From NCBI RefSeq assembly GCF_019218885.1, contig NZ_JAHUWT010000001.1, positions 744,001 through 808,000 of the forward strand: a stretch of DNA of 64,000 nucleotides, written 5' to 3'. Position 1 is the stretch's first letter. Each line of letters starts with the position of its first letter. Shown piece by piece: positions 38,922-50,078 of the stretch. The translations under genes and the position numbers were made by a program. The notes under the pieces were generated by a model. That model saw only the letters and a program-made list of their open reading frames with translations, searched no databases and was not told the origin of the DNA. Origin of the DNA: Bordetella sp. BOR01 (lineage in GTDB: Bacteria > Pseudomonadota > Gammaproteobacteria > Burkholderiales > Burkholderiaceae_B).

Positions 38922-40985
38922 ATGACCGACCCCGCTCGCGTTCCCGATTCGATCACATTGCCCGAACTGACCGTGCGCGGGGTGATCATCGGCGCCCTGA
39001 TCACGGTGGTGTTCACGGCGTCGAATGTTTTCCTGGGCTTGAAAGTCGGCCTGACGTTCTCGTCGGCCATTCCGGCCGCGGTGATCTCGATGTCGGTGCT
39101 GCGGCTGTTCAATAACGCCAATATCCTGGAAAACAACATGGTGCAGACGCAGGCCTCGGCCGCGGGCACCTTGTCGGCGATTATTTTCATACTGCCGGCG
39201 CTGGTCATGATGGGGCACTGGCAGGGCTTTCCGTTCTGGCAGACGCTGGGCATCTGCGCGGCCGGCGGCATGCTGGGCGTGATGTTCACGATCCCCCTGC
39301 GCCACATCATGGTGGTGCAAAGCGAACTGCCCTATCCGGAAGGCGTGGCCGCGGCCGAGATCCTGCGCGTGGGCAGTGGTGGGGCTTCCGATGGGCAGGC
39401 CCAGTCCGCCGCGCCGGGCAAGCCGGCGCCCACCGGCATGGCCGATATCGTCAGCGGCGCGGGCGTGGCCGCCGTGGTCAGCTTCGCGGCCAGCGGGCTG
39501 CGTATCCTGGGCGACGGGGTCAGCCTGTGGCCCACGATCGGCGCGGCGGTGTTCCGCCTGCCCATGGGGTTTTCGCTGGCGCTGATGGGCGCGGGCTACC
39601 TGATCGGCATCGTGGCCGGCCTGGCCATGCTGACCGGCCTGCTGATCGCCTGGGGCGTGGCGGTGCCGGTGCTGACGGCCCTGGGCAGTATGCCGGCGGG
39701 CCAATCGGTGGCCGACTACGCCACCGGGCTCTGGAGCTCGCAGGTGCGCTTCATTGGGGCTGGCGTGATCGGCGTGGGCGCCATCTGGACGCTGGCCACG
39801 CTGTTCATGCCCATGATGCGGGGCATCAAGACCTCGTTTTCGGCGTTCGGCCGGGCCGGCCGTGCCGCGCAGGGCGCGGCGCCGCGCACCGAGCAAGATT
39901 TGTCGGCGCGCTGGATTTCGCTGGTGACGCTGGTGCTGGTGGCCATCCTGGTGGCCACCTTTGCTTCTTTCCTGCGTGCCGAACCGGTCACGGCCGGCAG
40001 CGTGGGCATGCTGGTGACCTATTCCGTGGCGTTCGCTTTCATTTTCGGCTTCCTGGTGGCGGCGGCCTGCGGCTACATGGCCGGACTGGTCGGCTCGTCC
40101 ACCAGCCCGATCTCGGGCGTGGGCATCGTGGCCATCGTGCTGGTGTCGCTCTTGATGCTGGGCCTGGAAAGCGCGGGCGGGCTGCTGGGCACCCAGGAAG
40201 GCGTCCAGATGGCCATCGCCCTGGCAATTTTCACCACCTCGGCCGTCGTGGCGGTGGCCTCTATTTCCAATGACAACCTGCAAGACCTGAAAACCGGCTG
40301 GCTGGTGGGGGCGACCCCCTGGCGCCAGCAGGTGGCGCTGCTGATCGGCTGCGTGGTCGGGGCGGCGGTGATTTCGCCAGTGCTCGAGCTGCTGTACAAC
40401 GCCTATGGCTTCGCCGACGCGCTGCCGCGCCAGGGCATGGATCCCGGGGCCGCCCTGTCGGCGCCGCAGGCCACGTTGATGCTGGCCATCGCGCAGGGCA
40501 TTTTCACGCACCAACTGAATTGGGCCATGATCCTGATCGGCATGGTGGTGGGACTGGGCCTGATCATGGTCGACCAGGTGCTCAAGCGCACCTGCACGGT
40601 CGCCCGCATGCCCGTCCTGGCGGTGGGCATCGGCATCTACCTGCCGCCCACGGTCAGCGCACCGCTGGTGGTGGGGGCGGTACTGGCCTGGCTGATCGAA
40701 CGCACCCTGCGCCGGCGCGCCGGCCAGGCCGGCCAACCCTACGAGAAACATGCCGAACTGCCCAATCGGCGCGGCACCTTGCTGGCCTCGGGCCTGATCG
40801 TGGGCGAAAGCCTGGTGGGGGTGCTGATGGCCGCCGTGATCGGCGCTACCGGCAGCGAGGCGCCGCTGGCGTTGGTGGGCGAGGGCTTCGCCACCGTGGC
40901 CTCGTGGCTGGGGCTGGCGGTGTTCGTGCTGGTGGCGGTCTCGTTCTACCGCCGTACGCTGGCCGCCGCCCTGGCCCGGCCCTAG
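38922..40985 (+). CDS. OPT-family oligopeptide transporter
   Basis: The 687-residue protein has about 15 hydrophobic segments and the OPT signature near the N-terminus: ELTVRGVIIGALITVVFTASNVFLGLKVGLTFSSAIPAAV and QSELPYPEGVAAAEIL (long parts split in the motif). Prokaryotic OPT proteins import oligopeptides or metal chelates; a specific substrate cannot be read. It starts 67 bases after the Lrp gene on the same strand and could be under its control or have its own promoter. Confidence 0.9.
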   Translation: MTDPARVPDSITLPELTVRGVIIGALITVVFTASNVFLGLKVGLTFSSAIPAAVISMSVLRLFNNANILENNMVQTQASAAGTLSAIIFILPALVMMGHWQGFPFWQTLGICAAGGMLGVMFTIPLRHIMVVQSELPYPEGVAAAEILRVGSGGASDGQAQSAAPGKPAPTGMADIVSGAGVAAVVSFAASGLRILGDGVSLWPTIGAAVFRLPMGFSLALMGAGYLIGIVAGLAMLTGLLIAWGVAVPVLTALGSMPAGQSVADYATGLWSSQVRFIGAGVIGVGAIWTLATLFMPMMRGIKTSFSAFGRAGRAAQGAAPRTEQDLSARWISLVTLVLVAILVATFASFLRAEPVTAGSVGMLVTYSVAFAFIFGFLVAAACGYMAGLVGSSTSPISGVGIVAIVLVSLLMLGLESAGGLLGTQEGVQMAIALAIFTTSAVVAVASISNDNLQDLKTGWLVGATPWRQQVALLIGCVVGAAVISPVLELLYNAYGFADALPRQGMDPGAALSAPQATLMLAIAQGIFTHQLNWAMILIGMVVGLGLIMVDQVLKRTCTVARMPVLAVGIGIYLPPTVSAPLVVGAVLAWLIERTLRRRAGQAGQPYEKHAELPNRRGTLLASGLIVGESLVGVLMAAVIGATGSEAPLALVGEGFATVASWLGLAVFVLVAVSFYRRTLAAALARP

Positions 40986-41320
40986 CCGCCTGGCGCCGCG
41001 TTGGGCGGCCGTGGTTTCCGCGTCACAAGGGGCGCGTGCCCGCGGCTGCGTCGATGCCCGACAATCCCGGGCGGTAGCAGGCATCATGGCGGATGTTGCG
41101 GCGGCCATGATGCCGCGGAATGCCGCCATGCCTTCGGGTGGGGCATGGCGCCGGCTGCAACAAGACAGGTGTAAATCGGTAGGGTTATACTTTTGAGTTA
41201 TACGGCTTTCGAGGCTTGTACGTGCCTTCTGCCCCTGCTATCCGCTAAACGGGAAGCCCGTGTCGCGGAAGGTTTTCCTGCATCGTATCGAGTGAAGCAC
41301 TCGTCAAGGTGAAGCAATAT
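40986..41320 (+). other. 335-base intergenic region upstream of odhA
   Basis: No gene is seen here. It is GC-rich at the OPT side and AT-richer from 41160. GTTATAC occurs twice, at 41184-41190 and 41197-41203, and includes possible -10 boxes; AAGACA at 41162-41167 with TATACT at 41186-41191 (18-base spacer) is a weak sigma-70 promoter candidate. The 5' leader of odhA would be about 120 bases. Confidence 0.4.
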
Positions 41321-44191
41321 ATGTCTTCCGAATCAGAATCTCTGTCCAGCTCGTATTTGTTTGGCGGTAACGCCCCCTACGTCGAAGAACTGTACGAGTC
41401 CTATCTCGACAATCCCGGCTCGGTGCCCGACAACTGGCGCGAATACTTCGACCAGCTCCAGCACGCGCCCGCCACCGACGGCCAGGAAGCCACCCGCGAC
41501 CAGGCGCATGCCCCCATCGTCGAGTCGTTCGCGCAGCGTGCCCGCACCAACGGTTTCGTGCAGCAGTCGGCACCGGCCGACATGTCGATGGCCAGCAAGC
41601 AGGTGTCGGTGCAATCGCTGATCGCCGCCTACCGTTCGCTGGGTTCGCGCTGGGCCGACCTGGACCCGCTCAAGCGCCGGGAACGTCCACCGATTCCCGA
41701 GCTGGATCCTTCGTTCTACGGCCTGACCGAAGCCGACCTGGACCAGGTCTATTCGGCCACCAATACCTACTTCACGACCGCCAGCACCATGACGCTGCGC
41801 GACATCCTGAAGGCGGCGCGCGATACCTATTGCCGCAGCATCGGGGCCGAATTCACGCATATTTCCGATCCGGCCGCCAAGCGCTGGATCCAGGAACGCC
41901 TGGAAAAAACCTTCGGCGCCGCGACCTATAACGCCGAGGAAAAGCGCCACATCCTGCAGCAACTGACCGAATCCGAAGGCCTCGAACGCTTCCTGCATAC
42001 CAAGTACGTGGGCCAGAAGCGCTTTTCGCTGGAAGGCGGCGAAAGCTTCATCGCCTCGATGGACGAAGTGGTGAACCACGCCGGCGAATCCGGCGTGCAG
42101 GAAATCGTGGTCGGCATGGCCCACCGCGGCCGCCTGAACCTGCTGGTGAACATCATGGGCAAAATGCCCGGTGACCTGTTCGCCGAGTTCGAGGGCAAGC
42201 ACGCCGAAGGCCTGACCGACGGCGACGTGAAATACCACAACGGCTTTTCCAGCGATATTTCCACGCGTGGCGGCCCCGTGCACCTGTCGCTGGCGTTCAA
42301 CCCGTCGCACCTGGAAATCGTCAACCCGGTGGTCGAAGGCAGCGTTCGCGCGCGCCAGGAACGCCGCGGCGACCACGAAGGCAAGCAAGTACTGCCGGTG
42401 CTGGTGCATGGCGACGCCGCCTTTGCGGGCCAGGGCGTGGTCATGGAAACCCTGAACCTGGCGCAAACCCGTGGCTACGGCACGGGCGGCACGCTGCACA
42501 TCGTCATCAACAACCAGATCGGCTTCACCACGTCCGACCCGCGCGATTCGCGTTCCACGCTGTATTGCACCGACGTGGTCAAGATGATCGAGGCCCCGGT
42601 ATTCCACGTCAATGGCGACGACCCCGAAGCCGTGGTGTTCGCCACCAAGCTGGTGCTCGACTACCGCATGGAATTCGGCCATGACGTCGTGCTGGACATC
42701 GTCTGCTTCCGCAAGCTGGGCCACAACGAGCAAGACACGCCGTCGCTGACGCAGCCGCTGATGTACAAGAGCATTGGCCATCACCCCGGCACGCGCAAGC
42801 TGTACGCCGACAAGCTCACCGCGCAAGGCGTGCTGGCCGAGGGCGAAGGCGACCAACTGGTGAAAGACTATCGCCAGCTCATGGAAGACGGCCAGCGCAC
42901 CATCGAGCCCGTGCTGACCGACTACAAGAGCAAGTACGCCATCGACTGGTCGCCCTTCATGGGCGCCAAATGGACCGACCAGGCCGATACTGCCGTGCCG
43001 CTGGCCGAGCTCAAGCGCATCGGCGAACGCATCACCACGGTGCCCGAGGGCTTTACCGTGCACTCCCTGGTCAACAAGCTGCTGAACGATCGCCGCAACA
43101 TGGCCAAGGGCGAAGTGAACCTGGACTGGGGCATGGGCGAGCACCTGGCCTTCGCTACGCTGCTGGCTTCGGGCTATGCCATACGCATCACCGGCCAGGA
43201 CTCGGGCCGCGGCACGTTCACGCACCGCCATGCGGTGCTGCACGACCAGAACCGCGAGCGCTGGAACGACGGTACCTATATCCCGCTGCAGAATGTGTCC
43301 GACGGCCAGGCGCCGTTTACGGTGATCGACTCGGTGCTGTCCGAAGAAGCGGTGCTGGGCTTTGAATACGGCTATTCCAGCGCCGAGCCCAACACGCTGA
43401 CCATCTGGGAAGCGCAGTTCGGCGACTTCGTCAACGGCGCCCAAGTGGTGATCGACCAGTTCATCAGCTCGGGCGAGGCCAAATGGGGCCGTCAGTCGGG
43501 CCTGACCCTGATGCTGCCGCACGGCTACGAAGGGCAGGGTCCGGAACACTCGTCGGGTCGCATCGAACGCTTCCTGCAACTGTGCGCCGACAACAACATC
43601 CAGGTGGTGCAGCCGACCACGGCTTCGCAGATCTTCCACCTGTTGCGCCGCCAGATGATCCGGCCGTTCCGCAAGCCGCTGGTCATCTTTACGCCGAAAT
43701 CGTTGCTGCGCAACAAGGACGCGGGTTCGCCCCTGACCGAACTGGCCGGCGGCAGCTTCCGCCCGGTGATCGGCGAACTCGACGACACCATCGACGCCGC
43801 CAAGGTCAGGCGCGTGCTGGCATGCTCGGGCAAGGTCTATTACGACCTGATCCACGCCCGCCGCGAGCGCGAGGCCAATGACGTGGCCATCGTCCGCGTC
43901 GAGCAGCTTTACCCGTTTGCCCACAAATCGTTCGAGACCGAACTGCGCAAGTACAGCAAGGCGACTGAAGTCGTCTGGGTGCAAGACGAGCCGCAGAACC
44001 AAGGTCCGTGGTTCTATGTTCAGCATCACTTGTACGAAAACATGGCCGACGGCCAGAAGCTCGGCTACGCGGGCCGCCAGGCTTCGGCGTCGCCCGCGGT
44101 GGGCTACCTGGCCAAGCACCAGGAGCAACAGAAGGCCCTGATCGAACAGGCTTTCGCCACCAAGTACAAAGGCTTCATGCTGACCAAGTAA
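41321..44191 (+). CDS. odhA: 2-oxoglutarate dehydrogenase E1 component
   Basis: This E1 (956 residues; sucA in E. coli) decarboxylates 2-oxoglutarate with thiamine diphosphate and succinylates the lipoyl group of E2. It starts with the family motif [24 protein letters not shown]; other motifs are [45 protein letters not shown], the TPP-binding [17 protein letters not shown], and [28 protein letters not shown] 41321 follows an AAGGTGAAG ribosome site; a GTG 12 bases upstream is less likely. It is followed 46 bases later by odhB. Confidence 0.97.
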   Translation: MSSESESLSSSYLFGGNAPYVEELYESYLDNPGSVPDNWREYFDQLQHAPATDGQEATRDQAHAPIVESFAQRARTNGFVQQSAPADMSMASKQVSVQSLIAAYRSLGSRWADLDPLKRRERPPIPELDPSFYGLTEADLDQVYSATNTYFTTASTMTLRDILKAARDTYCRSIGAEFTHISDPAAKRWIQERLEKTFGAATYNAEEKRHILQQLTESEGLERFLHTKYVGQKRFSLEGGESFIASMDEVVNHAGESGVQEIVVGMAHRGRLNLLVNIMGKMPGDLFAEFEGKHAEGLTDGDVKYHNGFSSDISTRGGPVHLSLAFNPSHLEIVNPVVEGSVRARQERRGDHEGKQVLPVLVHGDAAFAGQGVVMETLNLAQTRGYGTGGTLHIVINNQIGFTTSDPRDSRSTLYCTDVVKMIEAPVFHVNGDDPEAVVFATKLVLDYRMEFGHDVVLDIVCFRKLGHNEQDTPSLTQPLMYKSIGHHPGTRKLYADKLTAQGVLAEGEGDQLVKDYRQLMEDGQRTIEPVLTDYKSKYAIDWSPFMGAKWTDQADTAVPLAELKRIGERITTVPEGFTVHSLVNKLLNDRRNMAKGEVNLDWGMGEHLAFATLLASGYAIRITGQDSGRGTFTHRHAVLHDQNRERWNDGTYIPLQNVSDGQAPFTVIDSVLSEEAVLGFEYGYSSAEPNTLTIWEAQFGDFVNGAQVVIDQFISSGEAKWGRQSGLTLMLPHGYEGQGPEHSSGRIERFLQLCADNNIQVVQPTTASQIFHLLRRQMIRPFRKPLVIFTPKSLLRNKDAGSPLTELAGGSFRPVIGELDDTIDAAKVRRVLACSGKVYYDLIHARREREANDVAIVRVEQLYPFAHKSFETELRKYSKATEVVWVQDEPQNQGPWFYVQHHLYENMADGQKLGYAGRQASASPAVGYLAKHQEQQKALIEQAFATKYKGFMLTK

Positions 44192-44237
44192 GCCCAGCTA
44201 CCGACATCGAACCCTTATTCAACGGAACCTAATTACC

Positions 44238-45476
44238 ATGGCTATTACTGACGTCGTTGTCCCCCAATTGTCCGAATCCGTGTCGGAAGCGACCCTGCTG
44301 ACCTGGAAGAAGCAGAAGGGCGCTGCTGTCGAAGCAGACGAAATCCTGATCGAAATCGAAACCGACAAGGTCGTGCTGGAAGTGCCGGCGCCCGCATCGG
44401 GCGTGCTGGCTGAAATCGTCGAAGGCGATGGCAGCACGGTCACTTCGGGGCAACTGATCGCCAAGATCGATACGGCCGCCAAGGCTGAGGCGGCCGCGCC
44501 GGCCGAAGCGCCCAAGGCCGAAGCACCCAAGGCCGAAAAGGCCGAAAAGGCCGCCGAGAAAGCCGCCGCCGCTCCTGCGTCGGCTTCGTCCGCCTCGGCG
44601 GGCGTGGCTTCGCCGGCCGCGGCGAAGATCCTGTCCGAGAAGGGCGTGGATGCCGCTGCGGTGGCGGGCACCGGCCGTGACGGCCGTGTCACCAAGGCCG
44701 ATGCGCAGGCCGCCAGCGCAGCGCCGGCCAAGGCCGCCGCTGCACCGGCCGCACCCGCTTCGGTGTCGCTGGACGGCCGCCCCGAACAGCGCGTACCCAT
44801 GAGCCGCTTGCGCGCCCGCATCGCCGAGCGTCTGCTGCAGTCGCAACAGGAAAACGCCATCCTGACCACGTTCAACGAGGTCAATATGCAGGCCGTCATC
44901 GACCTGCGCAACAAGTACAAAGAAAAGTTCGAGAAAGAGCACGGCATCAAGCTGGGCTTCATGTCTTTCTTCGTCAAGGCCGCGGTGGCCGCGCTGAAGA
45001 AGTTCCCGCTGATCAATGCCTCGATCGACGGCAAGGACGTCATCTACCACGGCTACTTCGACATCGGTATTGCGGTGGGCAGCCCGCGTGGCCTGGTGGT
45101 GCCGATCCTGCGCAACGCCGACCAGCTCTCGATCGCCGAAATCGAGAAGACCATTGCCGATTTCGGCAAGCGTGCGGCCGATGGCAAGCTGGGCATTGAA
45201 GAAATGACCGGCGGTACGTTCTCGATCTCGAATGGCGGCGTGTTCGGCTCGATGCTGTCCACCCCTATCATCAACCCGCCGCAATCGGCCATCCTGGGCG
45301 TGCACGCCACCAAGGAACGGGCCGTGGTCGAGAATGGCCAGATCGTCATTCGCCCGATGAACTACCTGGCGCTGTCGTACGACCATCGCATCATCGACGG
45401 CCGCGAAGCGGTGCTGGGGCTGGTGGCAATGAAGGATGCGCTGGAAGATCCTCAGCGTTTGCTGCTGGATCTGTAA
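44238..45476 (+). CDS. odhB: Dihydrolipoamide succinyltransferase (E2)
   Basis: E2 of the 2-oxoglutarate dehydrogenase complex, 412 residues (sucB). The N-terminal lipoyl domain carries lysine 44 in [17 protein letters not shown]; an Ala/Pro/Glu/Lys linker (about residues 77-115) with repeated PKAEAPKAE-type units follows. Then the E1/E3-binding domain ([28 protein letters not shown]), a second Ala-rich linker and the catalytic domain with [13 protein letters not shown]. It has one lipoyl domain. The E3 gene follows after 189 bases. Confidence 0.97.
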   Translation: MAITDVVVPQLSESVSEATLLTWKKQKGAAVEADEILIEIETDKVVLEVPAPASGVLAEIVEGDGSTVTSGQLIAKIDTAAKAEAAAPAEAPKAEAPKAEKAEKAAEKAAAAPASASSASAGVASPAAAKILSEKGVDAAAVAGTGRDGRVTKADAQAASAAPAKAAAAPAAPASVSLDGRPEQRVPMSRLRARIAERLLQSQQENAILTTFNEVNMQAVIDLRNKYKEKFEKEHGIKLGFMSFFVKAAVAALKKFPLINASIDGKDVIYHGYFDIGIAVGSPRGLVVPILRNADQLSIAEIEKTIADFGKRAADGKLGIEEMTGGTFSISNGGVFGSMLSTPIINPPQSAILGVHATKERAVVENGQIVIRPMNYLALSYDHRIIDGREAVLGLVAMKDALEDPQRLLLDL

Positions 45477-45665
45477 TCGGCTGTCCGGCTCGGGCAAGGG
45501 CAATGCATTCTTCTGTCGCGGCAGGCCGGATCGCACCGGCCGTTGCGCGGCAGGCCCTGGCGGCCGGTCTGGCCGCGGTCGCGGCCAGACTTCCCTTCGC
45601 CTACCTTGTCAGGCGGGGCGGCCCGGCGCTCGCGCTAGTTCAAACTCCCCATCTTCGAGATCATC

Positions 45666-47093
45666 ATGTCCAAACAATTTGACGTCGTCGTCATCGGTGC
45701 CGGCCCCGGCGGGTACATCGCCGCCATCCGCGCCGCGCAACTGGGTATGTCGGTGGCTTGCATCGACGCGTGGCAAAACGGCCAGGGCGGCCCGGCCCCC
45801 GGCGGTACTTGCACCAACGTGGGCTGCATCCCGTCCAAGGCGCTGCTGCAGTCGTCTGAACACTTTGAACAGGTCAACCACCACTTCGCCGACCACGGCA
45901 TCGAAGTCAAGGGCGTCAGCCTGAAGCTGGACACGCTGATCGGCCGCAAGAACACGGTGGTCAAGCAGAACAACGACGGCATCCTGTACCTGTTCAAGAA
46001 GAACAAGATCACGTTCTTCCACGGCAAGGGCGCCTTTGCCGGCAAGGCCGATGGCGGTTACGCCATCAAGGTCAGCGGCACGGCCGAAGAAGACGTGGTG
46101 GCCAAGCACGTGATCGTGGCTACCGGTTCGTCGGCCCGTGAGCTGCCGGGCCTGCCGTTCGACGAGAAAGTGGTGCTGTCCAACGACGGCGCGCTGAATA
46201 TCGACGCCGTGCCCAAGAAGTTGGGCGTGATCGGCGCCGGCGTCATCGGCCTGGAAATGGGCAGCGTGTGGCGCCGCCTGGGCGCCGAGGTCACCATCCT
46301 GGAAGCCATGCCGGAGTTCCTGGCGGCAGCCGACCAGCAAGTGGCCAAGGAAGCCCTGAAGGCCTTTGCCAAGCAGGGGCTGGACATCCAGATGGGCGTG
46401 AAGATCGGCGAGACCAAGGCTGCGGCCAAGTCGGTCACCGTGCCCTATACCGACGCCAAGGGCGGCGAGCAGAAGCTGGTGGTGGACAAGCTGATCGTCT
46501 CGATTGGCCGTGTGCCGTACACCGGCGGCCTGAACACCGACGCGGTGGGCCTGAAGCTGGACGAGCGCGGCTTTGTCGAAGTGGACGGCGACTGCAAGAC
46601 CAACCTGCCCAACGTGTGGGCGGTGGGCGACGTAGTGCGCGGTCCGATGCTGGCTCACAAGGCCGAGGAAGAAGGCGTGGCGGTGGCCGAGCGTATTGCC
46701 GGCCAGCACGGCCATGTCAACTTCGATACGGTGCCGTGGGTCATCTATACCTCGCCCGAGATTGCCTGGGTGGGCAAGACCGAGCAGCAACTGAAGAAAG
46801 AAGGCCGTGAATACAAGGCCGGCAGCTTCCCGTTCATGGCCAACGGCCGGGCGCGCGCGCTGGGCGACACCACGGGTTTCGCCAAGGTCATCGCCGATGC
46901 CAAGACCGACGAAGTGCTGGGTGTGCATATCGTGGGCCCCATGGCTTCCGAGCTGATTTCCGAAGCCGTCACCATCATGGAATTCCGTGGCGCGGCCGAA
47001 GACATCGCGCGCATCTGCCATGCGCACCCAACCCTGTCCGAGGCCGTGAAGGAAGCGGCGCTGGCGGTGGACAAGCGCACGCTGAATTTCTGA
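45666..47093 (+). CDS. lpd: Dihydrolipoamide dehydrogenase (E3)
   Basis: E3 re-oxidises dihydrolipoyl groups with NAD. The 475-residue protein has FAD-binding [20 protein letters not shown], the redox disulfide in [19 protein letters not shown]-binding [19 protein letters not shown], the second FAD motif [21 protein letters not shown] and the catalytic His-Glu in [16 protein letters not shown]. No N-terminal lipoyl domain is present, so it belongs to the odh complex rather than the fused pyruvate dehydrogenase E3. The 189 bases upstream are GC-rich and show no clear promoter. Confidence 0.96.
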   Translation: MSKQFDVVVIGAGPGGYIAAIRAAQLGMSVACIDAWQNGQGGPAPGGTCTNVGCIPSKALLQSSEHFEQVNHHFADHGIEVKGVSLKLDTLIGRKNTVVKQNNDGILYLFKKNKITFFHGKGAFAGKADGGYAIKVSGTAEEDVVAKHVIVATGSSARELPGLPFDEKVVLSNDGALNIDAVPKKLGVIGAGVIGLEMGSVWRRLGAEVTILEAMPEFLAAADQQVAKEALKAFAKQGLDIQMGVKIGETKAAAKSVTVPYTDAKGGEQKLVVDKLIVSIGRVPYTGGLNTDAVGLKLDERGFVEVDGDCKTNLPNVWAVGDVVRGPMLAHKAEEEGVAVAERIAGQHGHVNFDTVPWVIYTSPEIAWVGKTEQQLKKEGREYKAGSFPFMANGRARALGDTTGFAKVIADAKTDEVLGVHIVGPMASELISEAVTIMEFRGAAEDIARICHAHPTLSEAVKEAALAVDKRTLNF

Positions 47094-47157
47094 TACTCGC
47101 AGCGTGGCGGCGTCAGGGTTTCACTGGGCGCCACGCGGCCTGCCCGGGGATCATCTC

Positions 47158-47190
47158 CAGGTGCCTGATTCCCGGAGGGTGTCAGGCACC
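47158..47190 (+). repeat. GGTGCCTG-type intergenic repeat, copy 2
   Basis: GGTGCCTGA (47160-47168) and TCAGGCACC (47182-47190) form a nine-base hairpin stem 67 bases after the lpd stop. A further GGTGTCGGGCACC lies near 47220. The unit resembles the one at 15837-15870. Another stem, GCGTGGCG/CGCCACGC, lies at 47102-47136. Neither has a T-tract; they may still help end the odh transcript. Confidence 0.55.
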
Positions 47191-47326
47191 GACGTGTGCG
47201 GCGACTGACTCAACCATGCGGTGTCGGGCACCCTCTGACGCGATCCAGGCCTTGATGCCTGGCCCTGGTCCTTGATTGCCATACCAGGCGGGTCACCCCG
47301 CCTTCTTTCAGGTTTGCTGCTGCGAC

Positions 47327-48418
47327 ATGAATGTCCGCGAATACTACGAACAAGCCCTGACGGAACGGGGCTATCAGCCCGATGCGGCGCAGAGGCAGGC
47401 CATCGACCGCTTGCAGGCCTATTACGACGACTGGCTGCGCTTCAAGGCCATGCGCTCGAATGCGCTGAAGAAGCTGCTGAACCGGCCTGATGTGCCGTGC
47501 GGGGTATACCTGTGGGGCGGGGTGGGACGCGGCAAGAGCTTCCTGATGGACGCGTTCTACGCCACCGTGCCGGTGGTGCGCAAGACGCGCCTGCACTTCC
47601 ACGAGTTCATGCGCGGGGTGCATCGCGAACTGGAAAGCGTCAAAGGCATGCAGGACCCGCTGGACGAAGTGGCGCGCCGCGTCGCCAAGCGCTACCGGTT
47701 GATCTGTTTCGACGAATTCCACGTGTCCGACGTGGCCGACGCCATGATTCTGTACCGCTTGCTGCTCAAGCTGTTCGAGTACGGCACTTCGTTCGTGATG
47801 ACGTCCAACTACGAGCCATCGACCCTGTACCCCGATGGCTTGCATCGAGACCGCATCATGCCAGCCATCCAACTGATCCAGAAGCGCATGGATATCCTGA
47901 ACGTGGATGCCGGCGTCGACTACCGTCGCCGTTCGCTGGAACAGGTGCAGTGCTATCACTCGCCCCTGGACGAGCACGCGCAGCTTGCCTTGCAAGACGC
48001 CTTCGACCGCCTGGCCGATACGCCGCCCCAAGATCCGGTGCTGCATATCGAGCACCGCGAGATCCACGCGCGGGCCCTGGCGGGCTCGGTCGTGTGGTTC
48101 GACTTCGCCACGCTGTGCGGCGGCCCGCGTTCGCAGAACGACTACCTGGAACTGGCCAATCGCTTCCACGCCGTCATCTTGTCCGACGTGCCGCGCATGG
48201 GGCCGCGCCAGGCTTCCGAGGCGCGCCGCTTCACCTGGCTGATCGACGTGTTCTACGACCACAAGATCAAACTGATCATGTCGGCCGAATGCGAGCCCGA
48301 GGCCTTGTACACCGAAGGCGCGCTGGCCAACGAATTCCACCGTACGGTGTCGCGCATCATGGAGATGCAGTCGCGCGAATACCTGGAGTCCGAGCGCCGC
48401 TTGACGGTGGGTTTGTAG
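47327..48418 (+). CDS. zapE: Cell division ATPase ZapE (AFG1 family)
   Basis: ZapE is an AFG1-type P-loop ATPase that acts on the FtsZ ring. The 363-residue protein has Walker A GVYLWGGVGRGKSFLMDAFY, the conserved LHFHEFMRGVHREL, Walker B RLICFDEFHVSDVADAM, and the sensor segment FVMTSNYEPSTLYPDGLHRDR. ATG 47327 (MNVREYYEQAL) is preferred over the upstream ATG at 47276, which adds a poorly matching 17 residues. Its place after the odh genes is common in Bordetella relatives. Confidence 0.94.
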   Translation: MNVREYYEQALTERGYQPDAAQRQAIDRLQAYYDDWLRFKAMRSNALKKLLNRPDVPCGVYLWGGVGRGKSFLMDAFYATVPVVRKTRLHFHEFMRGVHRELESVKGMQDPLDEVARRVAKRYRLICFDEFHVSDVADAMILYRLLLKLFEYGTSFVMTSNYEPSTLYPDGLHRDRIMPAIQLIQKRMDILNVDAGVDYRRRSLEQVQCYHSPLDEHAQLALQDAFDRLADTPPQDPVLHIEHREIHARALAGSVVWFDFATLCGGPRSQNDYLELANRFHAVILSDVPRMGPRQASEARRFTWLIDVFYDHKIKLIMSAECEPEALYTEGALANEFHRTVSRIMEMQSREYLESERRLTVGL

Positions 48419-48460
48419 CGCGTACGCCGCAAAGCGGGCGGGGCGCCCATGCCTACGATT

Positions 48461-48479
48461 GATAATAATATTAGTTATC
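48461..48479. promoter_or_regulatory. Fur box upstream of the ECF sigma factor gene
   Basis: GATAATAATATTAGTTATC matches the 19-base Fur consensus GATAATGATAATCATTATC at 15 positions. It lies 43 bases upstream of the preferred sigma-factor start, where Fur with iron would block transcription. It fits an iron-starvation sigma factor. Confidence 0.75.
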
Positions 48480-48521
48480 AATTACTATCTTGTTTTCCGC
48501 CCGCTCCAACTCCCGCTTGCC

Positions 48522-49046
48522 GTGAAGACTTCTACGCCGTGCGGGCCCGCCGCGTCCGCGCCGGTGCCTGTCGATGTGCTCTACCGCGACCATCAGCCGT
48601 GGCTGTTTCGTTGGCTGCGGGGCCGGCTGGGCAGCCCCTTCCGGGCCGAAGATCTTGCACAGGACGTATTCGTGCGGGTCATCGCCGGGCGCAAGCAGGT
48701 GCATGCCGCCCAGGCGCGGCCCTTCTTGCGCACTATCGCCCATGGCCTGCTGCTGGACCACTACCGCCGGGCCAGCCTCGAACAAGCCTATCTGGATTAC
48801 CTGGCCGTGCTGCCCGAGCCGCAGGCGCCATCGGCCGAGCAGCGCGCCGTCATGGTGCAGCAGATCGCCGCGCTGGACCGCATGCTGGCGGGCTTGCCCG
48901 ACAATGTGCGCCGCGCCTTCCTGCTGGCCCAGATCGACGGCCTGGGTTATGCCGAGATCGCCTTGCAATTGGGGGTGTCGGTGAGTTCCGTGCAGCAATA
49001 CATGATCCGCGCCTTGACGGCCTGCTATGCCTGCCTTGATAGCTGA
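48522..49046 (+). CDS. FecI-type ECF sigma factor
   Basis: The 174-residue sigma factor has region 2 (LYRDHQPWLFRWLRGRLGS, FRAEDLAQDVFVRVIAGR) and region 4 (LAQIDGLGYAEIALQLGVSVSSVQQYMIRAL), the iron-starvation ECF subgroup. It should direct transcription of the TonB receptor gene when the receptor binds its siderophore and FecR relays the signal. The start is uncertain: the frame opens at TTG 48459 inside the Fur box, so GTG 48522 (MKTSTPCGP) is preferred. It overlaps the FecR gene by 20 bases. Confidence 0.9.
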   Translation: MKTSTPCGPAASAPVPVDVLYRDHQPWLFRWLRGRLGSPFRAEDLAQDVFVRVIAGRKQVHAAQARPFLRTIAHGLLLDHYRRASLEQAYLDYLAVLPEPQAPSAEQRAVMVQQIAALDRMLAGLPDNVRRAFLLAQIDGLGYAEIALQLGVSVSSVQQYMIRALTACYACLDS

Positions 49047-50013
49047 AGCGATGCCCGACGATTCGGTGGCACGCGAGGCGATCACGTGGTGGGTCAAGCT
49101 GCAATCGGGCGAAGGCGGGGCCGCGGCGGTACAGGCTTGTACGCGCTGGCGTGCCGCCGATCCGCGCCATGAACGGGCCTGGGTGCGCCTGGAAGGGCTC
49201 GCCCAGGCGGTGCGCGGCATTCCTTCCGATTTCGCGCATGCCCACCTGGCGGGCCAGCCGGCCTCGCGCCAGCGGCGCACCGTGCTCAAGGGCTTGGCCG
49301 GCGCGCTGGTGCTGGGTGGCAGTGCCGCCGCCGTGCACGAATTGACGCCCTGGCAGCGCTTGTTCTCCGACTACAGCACGCGCGTGGGCGAGCGCCGGCG
49401 CGTGCTGTTGCCCGGCGATATCCGCATGGACCTGGCCAGCGACACCGCCGTGTCGGCCGAGATCGGCGCCAGCAAGCGGCAACTGACCTTGTGGCGCGGC
49501 CAGATGGGCATCCTGATCCAGGATGCCGACGGCGCGCCGCCACTGGTGGTGCAGGCAGCCGATAGCCGGGTCGAGGCGGTGCACGCACGCTTTGCGCTGT
49601 TGCGCGTAGCGGCGGGCATGCGGGTCGATGTGTATGAAGGCAGCCTGCGCGTGATGGCGCGCGACGGCGGGTCGCGCCTGCTCAGCGCGGGCACGGCCAT
49701 GTATCGCCAGGACGGCAGTTGGCGCGAGGGGCCGGTCGACCCGGGCGAGGGCGCCTGGACCGACGGCCTGCTGGTTGCCAACGGCGACCGTCTGGATGCC
49801 GTGCTGGCGCAACTGGCGCGCTATCGCCCGGGAAGACTGTCGGCCAGCCCGGATGCGGCCGGCTTGCCGGTGTCAGGGGTGTTCCCGCTGGACGATACCG
49901 ACCTGGCGCTGGCCATGCTGCAGCAAACGCTGCCGATCACGGTGACACGCTGGGGCAGGTGGTGGGTAACGGTCGAGAGCGCCGACGGCGCCGGCGCGGC
50001 CGTCCCGGTATGA
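49027..50013 (+). CDS. FecR-type sigma regulator
   Basis: The 328-residue protein would carry the signal from the TonB receptor in the outer membrane to the sigma factor. Order: N-terminal cytoplasmic DUF4880 segment (VAREAITWWVKLQSGEGG, then RWRAADPRHERAWVRLEGL), one membrane helix at about residues 88-106 (GLAGALVLGGSAAAV), a periplasmic FecR domain (about 115-220), and a C-terminal secretin-and-TonB short-domain-like part. Start ATG 49027 overlaps the sigma gene; ATG 49051 (MPDDSV) is an alternative. Confidence 0.88.
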   Translation: MPALIAEAMPDDSVAREAITWWVKLQSGEGGAAAVQACTRWRAADPRHERAWVRLEGLAQAVRGIPSDFAHAHLAGQPASRQRRTVLKGLAGALVLGGSAAAVHELTPWQRLFSDYSTRVGERRRVLLPGDIRMDLASDTAVSAEIGASKRQLTLWRGQMGILIQDADGAPPLVVQAADSRVEAVHARFALLRVAAGMRVDVYEGSLRVMARDGGSRLLSAGTAMYRQDGSWREGPVDPGEGAWTDGLLVANGDRLDAVLAQLARYRPGRLSASPDAAGLPVSGVFPLDDTDLALAMLQQTLPITVTRWGRWWVTVESADGAGAAVPV

Positions 50014-50078
50014 ATTGATTTGTTTCAATTTGGTGGCGGGCGCGACTGCAGGTTTGGCGCGCCGGTGCGGAATAGCTC

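Noticed and set aside
38823-41129. Long minus-strand open frame rich in His, Gln and Arg opposite the OPT transporter
   Set aside because: Composition is the typical antisense of a GC-rich membrane protein; the OPT frame has the family signature.
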